Positions 53,728 to 62,589 of a stretch of DNA of 64,000 nucleotides are shown here, in pieces. The notes below the pieces were generated by a model. That model was given only the letters and a program-made list of their open reading frames with translations, was not told the origin of the DNA and searched no databases. Position 1 is the stretch's first letter. Each line of letters opens with the position of its first letter. Where the stretch lies: the NCBI RefSeq assembly GCF_047238305.1, contig NZ_JBDFMO010000001.1:3224001-3288000 (forward strand), in the 5' to 3' direction. A program made the translations under genes and the position numbers. This stretch comes from Ferdinandcohnia sp047238305. GTDB lineage: Bacteria; Bacillota; Bacilli; Bacillales; Bacillaceae_L.

Positions 53728-54987
53728 ATGAAAAAGAAACGTTTTTCGTTCATGGCACTTTTGCTTTCAGGTAGCTTACTTCTTTCAGCTTGTAATGATG
53801 ATTCCAGTACAACACCAAAAGAAGATGGAAAAGTGGATGGTGAAATAACTGTTTGGGTTCATCCTTATACAGGTGATGCTAAGAAAGAAGAGGATATGTG
53901 GAAAGAAATCACTGCAAATTACAATAAAGAGTTTCCTGACGTAGAGGTAAACATTGAGACAATCCCATGGTCAAATCGAGACCAAAAAGTCCTAACTGCA
54001 CTAGCAGCTAACAATGGACCAGATGTGTTCTATGCGATTCCTGACCAAATGCCACAATATGCAGATGTAGGAATGTTATTAGAATTAGATCCTTATTTAG
54101 AAGAATCAGATCTTGAAGGTTTCGTTGACACAGCTATAGCAGCTACAACTTGGAAAGATAAGATATACGGATTACCAGTTCTACAAGAAGCTTATACTTT
54201 CTTCTATAATCTTGACGTTGTTAAAGCTATAGGTGAAGATCCAGCAAAGCTTCCAACCACATGGGATGAATTTGAGGATTGGGCAGCTAAAGCGAAAGAA
54301 AAAGGTTTCTATGCATTGAATTATCTTGGTGGAGGATCGATGAACGGAACCATCTATCCATGGATTTGGCAAGCTGGTGGAGATGTTGTTACAGCGGACA
54401 ATGAAGTGTTAATCAATAAGCCAGAGAGTGTTGAAGCGTTCGAGATGATTAACAATTTTTATAAAAAAGGATACATTCCAGAAGATTCTATTACAGCAAC
54501 CACCCAAGATGAATTATGGTTCGCTGGAAAAATGTTAGCACAACTTGGTTCTGGAATTAGCATTACACAGTTAGAAAAAGACGGTACATTTGATTTTGCA
54601 ATCGCACCACCATTAACTGGTGAAAAGCAATTAACATACGGTACATCTGGAATGTTTGTCGTACCATCCAATAGTGACAATCCTGATGCAGCAGCAGAAT
54701 TTGTTAAGGCTGTTACAAATGCTGAAAATCAACGTGTCTTTAATACTGTAACCCAGTATATCCCGACACAAGAAGAAGCAAAGGATATCTTTGATTCTAA
54801 TGAACATTTGAGTCAACTAGCAACATATACCCAATATGCATTACCTGGTGTTATTCATCCAAAAGGTCGTGCAATCATGCCATTCATTCAAGCCGAGATT
54901 CAATCTATGATGGCTGGAGAAAAAACTCCTAAAGAAGCAGCAGATGCAGCAGCTAAAGCAATCGAAGCTGAGTTAGCTAAGCCGTAA
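53728..54987 (+). CDS. Sugar ABC transporter substrate-binding lipoprotein
   Basis: This 419-residue protein has a lipoprotein signal with lipobox LLSAC (Cys 22). The body is a family 1 solute-binding protein: GEITVWVHPYTGDAKKEEDMWKEI, ALAANNGPDVFYAIPDQMPQYADVGML, KIYGLPVLQEAYTFFYNLDVV and LPTTWDEFEDWAAKAKEKG. It should catch an oligosaccharide or monosaccharide outside the membrane and hand it to the two permeases downstream. AGGGGGA precedes the ATG. A perfect hairpin separates it from the permeases, which usually lowers their expression relative to the binding protein. Confidence 0.94.
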   Translation: MKKKRFSFMALLLSGSLLLSACNDDSSTTPKEDGKVDGEITVWVHPYTGDAKKEEDMWKEITANYNKEFPDVEVNIETIPWSNRDQKVLTALAANNGPDVFYAIPDQMPQYADVGMLLELDPYLEESDLEGFVDTAIAATTWKDKIYGLPVLQEAYTFFYNLDVVKAIGEDPAKLPTTWDEFEDWAAKAKEKGFYALNYLGGGSMNGTIYPWIWQAGGDVVTADNEVLINKPESVEAFEMINNFYKKGYIPEDSITATTQDELWFAGKMLAQLGSGISITQLEKDGTFDFAIAPPLTGEKQLTYGTSGMFVVPSNSDNPDAAAEFVKAVTNAENQRVFNTVTQYIPTQEEAKDIFDSNEHLSQLATYTQYALPGVIHPKGRAIMPFIQAEIQSMMAGEKTPKEAADAAAKAIEAELAKP

Positions 54988-55008
54988 AATAATAGCTTCT
55001 TAAAGTAA

Positions 55009-55043
55009 AGAGAGTTTTATTCCTTACGAGAATAAAACTCTCT
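55009..55043 (+). terminator. Intra-operon hairpin after the binding-protein gene
   Basis: AGAGAGTTTTATTC / GAATAAAACTCTCT, a perfect 14-bp stem with a 7-base loop and only a short T-rich tail. In this position it can act as an attenuator or mRNA stabiliser. Confidence 0.82.
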
Positions 55044-55092
55044 ATTTATTAAAATTACTTTGTTTTATTAATAAAAGAAATAAGGTGATAGC

Positions 55093-56049
55093 TTGGAAAA
55101 GGTCATAGAAACTCATAACAAAGTACCTCTGAATTATATAAAAAAGGTCAAGCCTCCTTTAAAGAAAAGGATCAAAGATGAATGGAGAAAAAATGGTCTT
55201 GTTTATCTCGTACTTACTCCTGTATTAATCCATTTTCTAATATTTCAAGTCATTCCATTTGTTTATAGTTTCATATTAACATTTCTTAATTATCGAATTA
55301 TCGGTACTTCTGAGTTCGTTGGGTTGCGAAACTGGAAGCAATTGTTTCAAGATGAAATTGCCTTGAAATCAATTTGGAACACAGTATTATTTTCCTTCTA
55401 TTATATACTTCCTACAATGGCACTTGGTTTGATTTTAGCGCTCGTCATAAAATCAGGGATTCGATTCACAAAATTTTTTAAAGGGATCTTTTTTCTTCCT
55501 GTTGTTACATCATTTGTTGTTGTAGCAGGTATCTGGGAATGGCTATTTTCTGGAACAGAATCAGGATTTATCAACTACTTACTAAGCTTTTTAGGTGTGG
55601 ATTCTCAATTATTTTTATCTGATTCCTCACAAGCACTAATTGTATTGGCTGGTTTGAGTATTTTCAAAGTCTCAGGGAGTACAATGATTTATTATTTTGC
55701 AGGGCTACAGTCGATTCCAAAAGATATGTATGAAGCTGCAAAAATCGATGGAGCTTCACCGTTAAAATCCTTTTGGATGATTACTTTCCCATTATTAAAA
55801 CCGATTCATTTCTACGTTTTAATCATTACAACAATTGGTTCCTTCCAAATCTTTGATTCTGCATATCTTTTAACAAATGGGGGACCAAATTTTTCGACAA
55901 GTACTATTGTATTTTACTTATATCAATTAGGATTTACGAATTTGAACTTTAGCTATGCAGCGGTATTATCTTATGTATTATTCGCGATAATCTTAATCAT
56001 TTCGCTCGTTCAAAAAAAATATTTTGGAAAAGATCAAGGTATTTATTAA
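55093..56049 (+). CDS. Sugar ABC transporter permease (MalF type)
   Basis: The product has 318 residues and six hydrophobic segments. The EAA loop contacting the ATPase is YEAAKIDGASPLKSFWMITFPLLKP. The TTG start has AAGGTG. It pairs with the second permease 34 bases downstream. No ATPase gene is in the window; in Bacillus a shared MsmX-type ATPase energises such CUT1 systems. Confidence 0.93.
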   Translation: MEKVIETHNKVPLNYIKKVKPPLKKRIKDEWRKNGLVYLVLTPVLIHFLIFQVIPFVYSFILTFLNYRIIGTSEFVGLRNWKQLFQDEIALKSIWNTVLFSFYYILPTMALGLILALVIKSGIRFTKFFKGIFFLPVVTSFVVVAGIWEWLFSGTESGFINYLLSFLGVDSQLFLSDSSQALIVLAGLSIFKVSGSTMIYYFAGLQSIPKDMYEAAKIDGASPLKSFWMITFPLLKPIHFYVLIITTIGSFQIFDSAYLLTNGGPNFSTSTIVFYLYQLGFTNLNFSYAAVLSYVLFAIILIISLVQKKYFGKDQGIY

Positions 56050-56083
56050 AAGATGATCGTGAATGTAAGGGAGATGAACTAAC

Positions 56084-56890
56084 TTGTTTAAGAAAATATT
56101 AAAATATCTTGTCATGTTCTTCTTGGGATTTTGTTTTCTCCTCCCATTTTTAATCATGGTGTTAAGCTCACTTAAGGAAACGACCTATGCAGCAATGGAT
56201 CCTTTATTTTGGATTCCAGATGATGTGTCAATTAATAACTTTATGTACTTATTTAGAAATGACAATTTTTTACGATGGATTTTTAACTCTATTGTTGTTA
56301 CAGTGATCCCTGTTTTTTCACAAATGTTTTTTGCAGGGTTACTTGGATACATTTTTGCAAGAAAGCAATTCTTTGGAAGAGAATTCATTTTCTGGACCTT
56401 TATGGCCGTCATTATGATTCCACCCCAACTGTTGATCATTCCGAAATTTATCATGTTTTCAAAATTTGGTTGGATTAATGAATACCAAGCATTGATTGTC
56501 CCAGAACTTTGGGCGATAATGGGTGTATTTTTAGTTCGCCAGTTCATGCAAGGGATTCCTATGGAATTAGATGAAGCTGCTCGTATTGATGGAGCTAATG
56601 ATTTTCATGTGTTTCGTAAAATTTATATGCCACTAGCATTTCCATCTATCGCTACCGTTGGGACATTTGCGTTTGTAAGTAACTGGAATGATTTATTTCA
56701 GCCATTAATTTATATGACAAATGAAAAGATGTACCCAATTACTGTAGGGTTAGCTTCTACATTAAACAAAGAAGGAAACTTTGGAATTGAGATGGCAGGT
56801 TCAACAATTTCATTTATCCCGACCTTCTTAATCTTCTTATTCTTCCAGAAGTATTTCACAGAAGGCATACAGTTATCAGGTCTTAAGTAA
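56084..56890 (+). CDS. Sugar ABC transporter permease (MalG type)
   Basis: The product has 268 residues and six hydrophobic segments. The EAA loop is MELDEAARIDGANDFHVFRKIYMPLAFP, and FAFVSNWNDLFQPLIYM is typical of MalG-like subunits. The TTG start follows GGGAGATG. It works with the preceding permease and binding protein. Confidence 0.93.
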   Translation: MFKKILKYLVMFFLGFCFLLPFLIMVLSSLKETTYAAMDPLFWIPDDVSINNFMYLFRNDNFLRWIFNSIVVTVIPVFSQMFFAGLLGYIFARKQFFGREFIFWTFMAVIMIPPQLLIIPKFIMFSKFGWINEYQALIVPELWAIMGVFLVRQFMQGIPMELDEAARIDGANDFHVFRKIYMPLAFPSIATVGTFAFVSNWNDLFQPLIYMTNEKMYPITVGLASTLNKEGNFGIEMAGSTISFIPTFLIFLFFQKYFTEGIQLSGLK

Positions 56891-56916
56891 GTTATCGTAA
56901 GTAAAGGAGTGAATTT

Positions 56917-57816
56917 ATGGGGGATTTAAAAATAGGGATGATTGGTCTCGATACCTCACATGCAACTGCTTTTACAAAGTTATTAAATGATCCGTCCCAC
57001 CCTTTTTATGTAGGGGGTGGGAAAGTAGTCATGGCGCATCCAGTGAGCTCATCAGATTTTAAATTAAGTTATTCCCGTGTTGGTCCCATTACGAAAGAAG
57101 TTGAGCAATTGGGTGTTCAAATCGTCCATACGATGGAAGAGGTGGCTGAGCATTGCGATGCCATTTTAATAGAGTCCGTGGATGGAAGGGTTCATCTTAA
57201 TCAAGTAAGCAAATTATGTAAGTTTAAGAAACCTTTATTCATTGATAAACCATTTTGCTTAACTACCTCCGATGCAGGAAGAATCGTGGAGCTAGCTGAT
57301 CAATACGAGACACCTATTATGAGCTCTTCAGCCTTGCGATATGCGGAAAGTTTAAACATGGCGCTTGCCATAAAGGATAAAGGGAAGATAATTGGAGCAG
57401 ACTGTTTTGGACCGATGGAGAATGTTGCCACCCAACCAGGGTATTTTTGGTATGGGATTCATGCGATTGAAATGCTCTATACGATTGTTGGGAGTGGTGC
57501 AAAGCATGTTCGTTCAGAATCCAACGAGGATTTTGATGTAATTGTTTCAGAATGGAAAGATGGTCGACTTTTTAGCGTGAGAGGGAATAGAAAAGGAAAT
57601 GGCGATTTCGGCGCCGTTATTCATTTTGAAAAAGGTAGTGAATATGTATCAATCCAATCTTCCTCAAAACCCTTTTATGCTAGTTTATTAGAGAATATTA
57701 TCGATTTTTTAAAAGATGGTAAAACAAGGGTGCCTATGAATGAAACATTAGAAATTATTCGTTTCATTGAGGCAGCAAATGAAAGCAGGGAAACGGGGAA
57801 AAAGGTGTATATATAA
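56917..57816 (+). CDS. Gfo/Idh/MocA-family oxidoreductase
   Basis: The product has 299 residues. The N-terminal Rossmann motif is unusual, IGMIGLDTSHATAF, where most members have G-x-G-x-x-G. ILIESVDGRVH and PLFIDKPFCLTTSDAGRI (the K-P pair of the family) follow, and the C-terminal beta sheet domain ends FIEAANESRETGKKV. It probably oxidises, reduces or rearranges a sugar with NAD(P). AAAGGAG precedes the ATG. It is the last gene of the transporter operon. Confidence 0.86.
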   Translation: MGDLKIGMIGLDTSHATAFTKLLNDPSHPFYVGGGKVVMAHPVSSSDFKLSYSRVGPITKEVEQLGVQIVHTMEEVAEHCDAILIESVDGRVHLNQVSKLCKFKKPLFIDKPFCLTTSDAGRIVELADQYETPIMSSSALRYAESLNMALAIKDKGKIIGADCFGPMENVATQPGYFWYGIHAIEMLYTIVGSGAKHVRSESNEDFDVIVSEWKDGRLFSVRGNRKGNGDFGAVIHFEKGSEYVSIQSSSKPFYASLLENIIDFLKDGKTRVPMNETLEIIRFIEAANESRETGKKVYI

Positions 57817-57840
57817 AAGGAAACCCTTTAAGTGAAAATA

Positions 57841-57860
57841 GCGGGTAAAGTAGTTCCCGC
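57841..57860. terminator. Bidirectional terminator at the end of the transporter operon
   Basis: GCGGG-taaagtagtt-CCCGC lies between the converging oxidoreductase and regulator genes, close to their stop codons. Confidence 0.65.
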
Positions 57861-57864
57861 CATT

Positions 57865-59232
57865 TCATTCTTTTTTTATTTCATGGTCATCGAGGATAAA
57901 GCTAAGTCGATAAATACGTCTTGGTCTACCTTTGTAGGTGATCTTTTCTTCTCCTACAATATCCACTAGATTGGCGTCCATCCATTTCAATAGGATTCGA
58001 TGTGCGCTTCTTGTTGTAATGTTTAATGTGGTGGCTAACTCTTGGGCTGTATAATCATATTTTTTATGACGCGCTACTCGTGCCATTAGCTTTGTCATAT
58101 ACGCTGCTGACATTCCAGCCTGTTCGGCTTTATTAAGGAGTTCAGCATCAGTGATGGATAAATCATATTTTTCATATTGAGTATCCGTGATAATGTCAAC
58201 TGGACCGATCACGCTTTGATCTTCACGAACGATATAGCAGACATTACCGCCTAATTCTTTTGATTGACGAAGGGCAATTCTAGCATGGTTACCTGCTTCC
58301 GCTGCAGAGAGACCGAAGCCGACACCAATACTTATGGATACACCTAACTCTGTTTTGGCTGAGTTTAAAATGGGGATGAATTTATAACCACGGGTTTCTC
58401 TTTCGAAAATGCCGCGGGTAGTAATAAATGAAAATTCATCCCCACCAGAATTGATCAAATGACCATCAATTAGCTTTGTATAATTTAGCATCATTTGTTG
58501 AAATTTTAGCTTAAATACTTGTACTTCATGTTCTGTTTTATATTTTTCAGTAGCCTTATCAAATTGATCAATATCGATAATACCAAACACAATTTGTGAT
58601 TCTTTATTTTTTCGGGCTTCCGTCGCTAGCAATGCGCGCTCGAGTGAAACAATTAAGTCCTGATAGGTTGGGGTTACCCATTCATTCGGTATTCCCAAAT
58701 CAGATAGTTTCAGTGAAACCTCCTGGGTACCAGTAATAACTATGGAACTAAAATTTTGATAACTTTGTTGGTGAAATTCAACAATTTCCTCAAAAGTAGT
58801 AGTCTGACTGTAATGTGGAAAGGATGTAAATTCGTAATTGGTTTCGCCTAATTCATATAGGATTTGTTGAATGTATTTCTCTTCAACAGTATCAATAGAA
58901 ATGTGCCTAAGGTCATATTGATTTTTAATCAAAAATAAGGAACGATACAGGCCAGTACCCATTAATGGAACATAATGTGCTGGAATAGAAAAATTGAAAA
59001 GTTGTTTGGCCTTCAAGTAAGTAGGAAATTCCATGAAAAGGAGAACTTCAACCTTATTAACCAAGTTTTCTATATCCTTAGGTTCGATCGTAGAAGGTGT
59101 TGAATGTAAAAAGAAAGGTTGAAAATTAGGAAAAGATTCAAGCGCTTTCATAATTTCGTTCACAAGTTCTACGGGACTCACAATACCGATAATAATTTCA
59201 GTACCATTAGTTGATAATTGATTCGTTTTCAT
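57865..59232 (-). CDS. Transcription regulator with GGDEF/GTP-cyclohydrolase-III-like domain and winged helix
   Basis: The product has 455 residues. Residues 1-205 form a two-layer alpha/beta region with no sure match. Residues 220-370 form a palm domain: IVFGIIDIDQFDKATEKY, then INSGGDEFSF (GGDEF at 263-267), then VSISIGVGFGLSAAEAGNHARIALRQSKELGGN. That last part recalls archaeal GTP cyclohydrolase III more than a cyclase. The final 85 residues (YDYTAQELATTLNITTRSAHRILLKWMDANLVDIVG, then KGRPRRIYRL) are a winged helix. It should bind DNA and may sense a nucleotide or nucleotide sugar. The ATG at 59232 has GGAGATG. It is divergent from the catabolic operon and flanked by its probable operators. 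Confidence 0.85.
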   Translation of the reverse strand: MKTNQLSTNGTEIIIGIVSPVELVNEIMKALESFPNFQPFFLHSTPSTIEPKDIENLVNKVEVLLFMEFPTYLKAKQLFNFSIPAHYVPLMGTGLYRSLFLIKNQYDLRHISIDTVEEKYIQQILYELGETNYEFTSFPHYSQTTTFEEIVEFHQQSYQNFSSIVITGTQEVSLKLSDLGIPNEWVTPTYQDLIVSLERALLATEARKNKESQIVFGIIDIDQFDKATEKYKTEHEVQVFKLKFQQMMLNYTKLIDGHLINSGGDEFSFITTRGIFERETRGYKFIPILNSAKTELGVSISIGVGFGLSAAEAGNHARIALRQSKELGGNVCYIVREDQSVIGPVDIITDTQYEKYDLSITDAELLNKAEQAGMSAAYMTKLMARVARHKKYDYTAQELATTLNITTRSAHRILLKWMDANLVDIVGEEKITYKGRPRRIYRLSFILDDHEIKKE

Positions 59233-59248
59233 TATGTCATCTCCAGTA

Positions 59249-59273
59249 AAAGACATATTAAAGAAATGTCTTT
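59249..59273. promoter_or_regulatory. Locus operator site A, best inverted repeat
   Basis: AAAGACAT-attaaagaa-ATGTCTTT is a perfect 8-bp inverted repeat with a 9-base spacer. It lies between the regulator promoter and its ribosome binding site, a position suited to autoregulation by roadblock. Confidence 0.72.
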
Positions 59274-59289
59274 AAATAATCATACTACT

Positions 59290-59318
59290 AGATTAAGAGG
59301 AACTTATTCAATTGTCAA
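59290..59318 (-). promoter_or_regulatory. Promoter of the regulator gene
   Basis: On the minus strand TTGACA (59318-59313) and TAATCT (59295-59290), spaced by 17 bases. Transcription would begin near 59283, about ten bases before site A. Confidence 0.65.
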
Positions 59319-59337
59319 TGAAAAAGAGGATTTATTT

Positions 59338-59383
59338 AAAGACTTTTAAGTGACTTGTCTTTTAATAAACCCAACTATACAAT
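59338..59383 (+). promoter_or_regulatory. Locus operator site D overlapping the catabolic operon promoter
   Basis: AAAGACTT-ttaagtgac-TTGTCTTT at 59338-59362. TTGTCT (59355-59360) as -35 and TACAAT (59378-59383) as -10 are 17 bases apart. It faces the epimerase-like gene, whose start is 70 bases downstream. Confidence 0.75.
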
Positions 59384-59452
59384 GTAGGTAATTAGTAAGT
59401 AACCAAGTTTTTCCTAATAAAAACTCAAAAAACATATCTTAGGAGGATCTAA

Positions 59453-60469
59453 ATGAAAACGATTGCGGAATTAGAGGATTTTATGTCAACGCCTAGCGAG
59501 GCGTTAATAAAGGACATCCAACAACTTGATGGAGATATCATGATTTTAGGTGTAAGTGGGAAAATGGGACCGACTTTAGCCAAACTAGTGAAGCGAGCTG
59601 TTGATCAGTCAGGTTTACCAAAAAAAGTAATTGGAGTTGCGAGATTCTCAGATGAGAGTTTAATAGAAGAATTAGAGGTATCTGGAATTGAAACAATCAA
59701 AGCAGATCTTTTGAAGGAAGAAGACCTCCAAAACCTTCCAAATGTGAAAAACATTATTCTAATGGCAGGAACTAAATTTGGAACAGTCGGGAATGAGTAT
59801 CATACATGGGCAATGAATGCCTATCTTCCAGGACGTATCGCTGAAAAGTTTAAGGATTCACGAATTGTTGCGTTTTCAACAGGAAATGTCTATCCTTTAA
59901 CCTCTGTATTAAGCAATGGTTGCACGGAGGACATTTCACCAAACCCTGTAGGTGAATACGCACAATCCTGTTTAGGAAGAGAACGAGTGCTTACATATTT
60001 TTCTCATAAATACAAAACACCGGTTGTTCTATTTAGACTAAATTATGCAATTGATCTTCGATATGGAGTTTTACTCGAAATTGCAAAATCAGTGTTCCAA
60101 GGTACCCCTATCGATTTAACAATGGGAAATGTTAATGTCATTTGGCAAGGTGATGCGAATGAATATGCAATTCGCTCCTTATTACATACAAATCACCCAC
60201 CACAAATCATTAATGTCACTGGTCCTGAAACACTATCTGTAAGATGGTTGGCCTATGAATTCGGAAAACGAATGAAGAAGGACCCATTATTTGTGAATAG
60301 CGAGAGTCCTACAGCATTACTCAATAATGCATCTCATGCGCATAAATTATTTGGTTATCCGAAGGTAACAGTTCAACAGATGATGGATATGATTTCTGAA
60401 TGGGTTATCAGTGATGGGCAAACCATTAATAAGCCAACCCATTTCCAAGAAAGAGAAGGTGCATTTTAA
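59453..60469 (+). CDS. NAD-dependent epimerase/dehydratase-like protein
   Basis: The product has 338 residues. IMILGVSGKMGPTLAKLV is the NAD-binding loop (G-x-x-G-x-x-G), NIILMAGTKFG the second and VAFSTGNVYP the Ser strand. The catalytic position reads GEYAQSCLGRER: Tyr 169 is kept, but the Lys of Y-x-x-x-K is Cys 173. It is therefore either a variant with another mechanism or a non-classical member. The ATG has AGGAGG. It is the first gene of an operon with the DHDPS-like gene, overlapping by one base. Confidence 0.85.
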   Translation: MKTIAELEDFMSTPSEALIKDIQQLDGDIMILGVSGKMGPTLAKLVKRAVDQSGLPKKVIGVARFSDESLIEELEVSGIETIKADLLKEEDLQNLPNVKNIILMAGTKFGTVGNEYHTWAMNAYLPGRIAEKFKDSRIVAFSTGNVYPLTSVLSNGCTEDISPNPVGEYAQSCLGRERVLTYFSHKYKTPVVLFRLNYAIDLRYGVLLEIAKSVFQGTPIDLTMGNVNVIWQGDANEYAIRSLLHTNHPPQIINVTGPETLSVRWLAYEFGKRMKKDPLFVNSESPTALLNNASHAHKLFGYPKVTVQQMMDMISEWVISDGQTINKPTHFQEREGAF

Positions 60470-61524
60470 TGTTAAAAGAGGCTGTTAAGAAAAGGCTTCA
60501 TGAGGGCACGGTGATTCCAGCTCATCCGCTTGCATTGACAAAAGAAAGAAAGCTTGATGTAGCAGGTCAGCGAGCATTAACACGCTACTATATTGATGCT
60601 GGTGTTGGTGGTATTGCAGTGGGCGTACATACCACACAGTTTGAAATTCGTGAACCTGAATTCAATTTGTATCAACAGGTTTTATCGCTTGCGATTGAGG
60701 AAACGAAGAATGCCGATATTCCCGAAGGCTTTATTAAGATAGCTGGTATTTGCGGACCGACAGAACAAGCCATAAGTGAAGCAACCTTCAGTAGAGAGAT
60801 TGGCTATGATTTAGGACTGTTAAGTATGGGTGGTTTAAATCATCTATCTGAAGAAGAATTACTCGAACGTGCCGAAAAGGTAGCGGACATTATCCCGTTA
60901 TTTGGATTTTATCTACAGCCTGCAGTGGGGGGACGAATCTTCTCCTATGAATTTTGGGAGCGCTTTGCCTCCATCCCAAACGTGTATGCGATAAAAATTG
61001 CACCATTTGATCGATATTGTTCAATAGACGTTGTTCGTGCCGTTTGTCATTCACCTCGTAATGAGGAGATTGCCTTATACACTGGAAATGATGATAACAT
61101 CATAAATGATTTACTCACAACATTTGAATTTCCTGTTGGAAATAAAGTGGTGGAAAAGAAAATCGTTGGCGGGCTTCTTGGACACTGGTCGGTTTGGACA
61201 AAGCGAGTCGTTGAAACATTTGAGGAGATAAAAAAGGTCAGAGATGAGGATTCAATTCCAAAGAAGCTACTCACTCTCGGACAACAGATCACGGATGCTA
61301 ATGCTGCGATATTTGATTCGCGAAATAGCTTTAAAGGCAGCATCGCCGGAATTAATGAAATCTTAGCTAGACAAGGATTGCTTCAAGGAAATTGGTGTTT
61401 AGTGGATCGTGAAGTGTTAAGTCCGGGTCAGGCAGAAGAGTTAGACCGTATTTATACTAGCTACCCACATTTGCATGATGATGAATTTGTAAAAGAGAAT
61501 TTATCCAAGTGGTTGTCTGAATAA
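60469..61524 (+). CDS. Dihydrodipicolinate synthase-family aldolase/lyase
   Basis: This 351-residue TIM barrel protein has the Schiff-base Lys 176 in NVYAIKIAPFDR and a barrel Tyr in LFGFYLQPAVGG. The start, GTVIPAHPLALTKERKLDVAGQRALTRYYIDAGVGGIAVG, is the DHDPS/N-acetylneuraminate lyase pattern, but the protein is longer than the usual 290-300 residues. It may split a 2-keto sugar acid made by the neighbouring dehydrogenases. The ATG overlaps the stop of the preceding gene (TAATG), showing tight coupling. Confidence 0.86.
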   Translation: MLKEAVKKRLHEGTVIPAHPLALTKERKLDVAGQRALTRYYIDAGVGGIAVGVHTTQFEIREPEFNLYQQVLSLAIEETKNADIPEGFIKIAGICGPTEQAISEATFSREIGYDLGLLSMGGLNHLSEEELLERAEKVADIIPLFGFYLQPAVGGRIFSYEFWERFASIPNVYAIKIAPFDRYCSIDVVRAVCHSPRNEEIALYTGNDDNIINDLLTTFEFPVGNKVVEKKIVGGLLGHWSVWTKRVVETFEEIKKVRDEDSIPKKLLTLGQQITDANAAIFDSRNSFKGSIAGINEILARQGLLQGNWCLVDREVLSPGQAEELDRIYTSYPHLHDDEFVKENLSKWLSE

Positions 61525-61545
61525 TTGACGGAAGAAGGATATCGA

Positions 61546-62550
61546 ATGAAAAGAATAGTCGCCCACAACAAGAAAGTTGAAATCATTGAGGATGAAATTC
61601 CAAGTATAGAAGGGAAACCTTCCTATATATTAGTTAAAACATTATATTCAGTTATTTCACCAGGCACTGAGCTATCATTATTATCAATTAGTGAAAATAA
61701 GCAGGTTCATCTTGGCTACAGTGCAATGGGAGAAGTCGTTGAATGTGGTAATGACATTAGCGATGTGAAAAAAGGGGATCTTGTTGCTTGTTACGGTGCA
61801 CCATTTGTTCACCATGATGAATATTTACGAGTGCCGAAAACATTGTATGCTAAGCTTCCCGAACATCTCGATCCAAAGGAAGCTGCTCTAGGTGGACTTG
61901 GTGCGATTGCGATTCATGCTCTGCGTATTGCCAACCTTCAATTTGGTGAAACAGTTGTGATCGTGGGACTAGGCGTTTTAGGACAATTAATTGCCAAAAT
62001 TGCTAATGCAGCTGCTTATAATGTGATAGCGTATGATCTTCACGAAAGTCGAGTAGAAATGTTAAAGAAAGAAAAAATTAAATCATTTGCAACCGTTAAA
62101 GAGATGGAAGAAGCCATTCAGGTGGAAACGAAATCTCGTGGAGCAGATGCGGTACTATTGTGTGCGGGTGGAAAGCGCTCACCACTTACTCATGAATGTC
62201 TAAAGTGGATACGCACTAAAGGAAAGGCAGTCATTGTCGGTGATATTGAGCCAGACTTTCCTAGAGACTTAATGTTTGGTAAAGAAGCTCAGCTACTCAT
62301 TTCACGAGCAGGCGGTCCTGGAAGATATGACAGTATATATGAAAGAGATGCCATCGACTATCCTTATGAATATGTTCGCTGGACAGAAGGAAGGAACCTG
62401 GAGGAATATATCCGACTGATTAAGGAAAAACGGATTGATGTCGGACCCTTTATTTCAGAAGTAGTCGAATTTGGTGATGCACCACAAGAATTTGAAAAAC
62501 TATTAAACAAGGAATCTACCACACTAACCAAATTAATTCACTTTACGTAA
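61546..62550 (+). CDS. Medium-chain dehydrogenase (Zn-type alcohol dehydrogenase family)
   Basis: The product has 334 residues. The N-terminal GroES-like part has VISPGTELSLLS, where classical enzymes have the catalytic-zinc Cys, so the catalytic zinc site is lost or altered. The Rossmann motif VVIVGLGVLGQLIAKIA is intact. Threonine or sorbitol dehydrogenase relatives oxidise a sugar hydroxyl. The ATG at 61546 with AGAAGGA is better than the open frame further upstream. It lies in the catabolic operon. Confidence 0.87.
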   Translation: MKRIVAHNKKVEIIEDEIPSIEGKPSYILVKTLYSVISPGTELSLLSISENKQVHLGYSAMGEVVECGNDISDVKKGDLVACYGAPFVHHDEYLRVPKTLYAKLPEHLDPKEAALGGLGAIAIHALRIANLQFGETVVIVGLGVLGQLIAKIANAAAYNVIAYDLHESRVEMLKKEKIKSFATVKEMEEAIQVETKSRGADAVLLCAGGKRSPLTHECLKWIRTKGKAVIVGDIEPDFPRDLMFGKEAQLLISRAGGPGRYDSIYERDAIDYPYEYVRWTEGRNLEEYIRLIKEKRIDVGPFISEVVEFGDAPQEFEKLLNKESTTLTKLIHFT

Positions 62551-62589
62551 TTTGAGGAAATGGTTGAATATGGAGGATTTCGTAATCAA

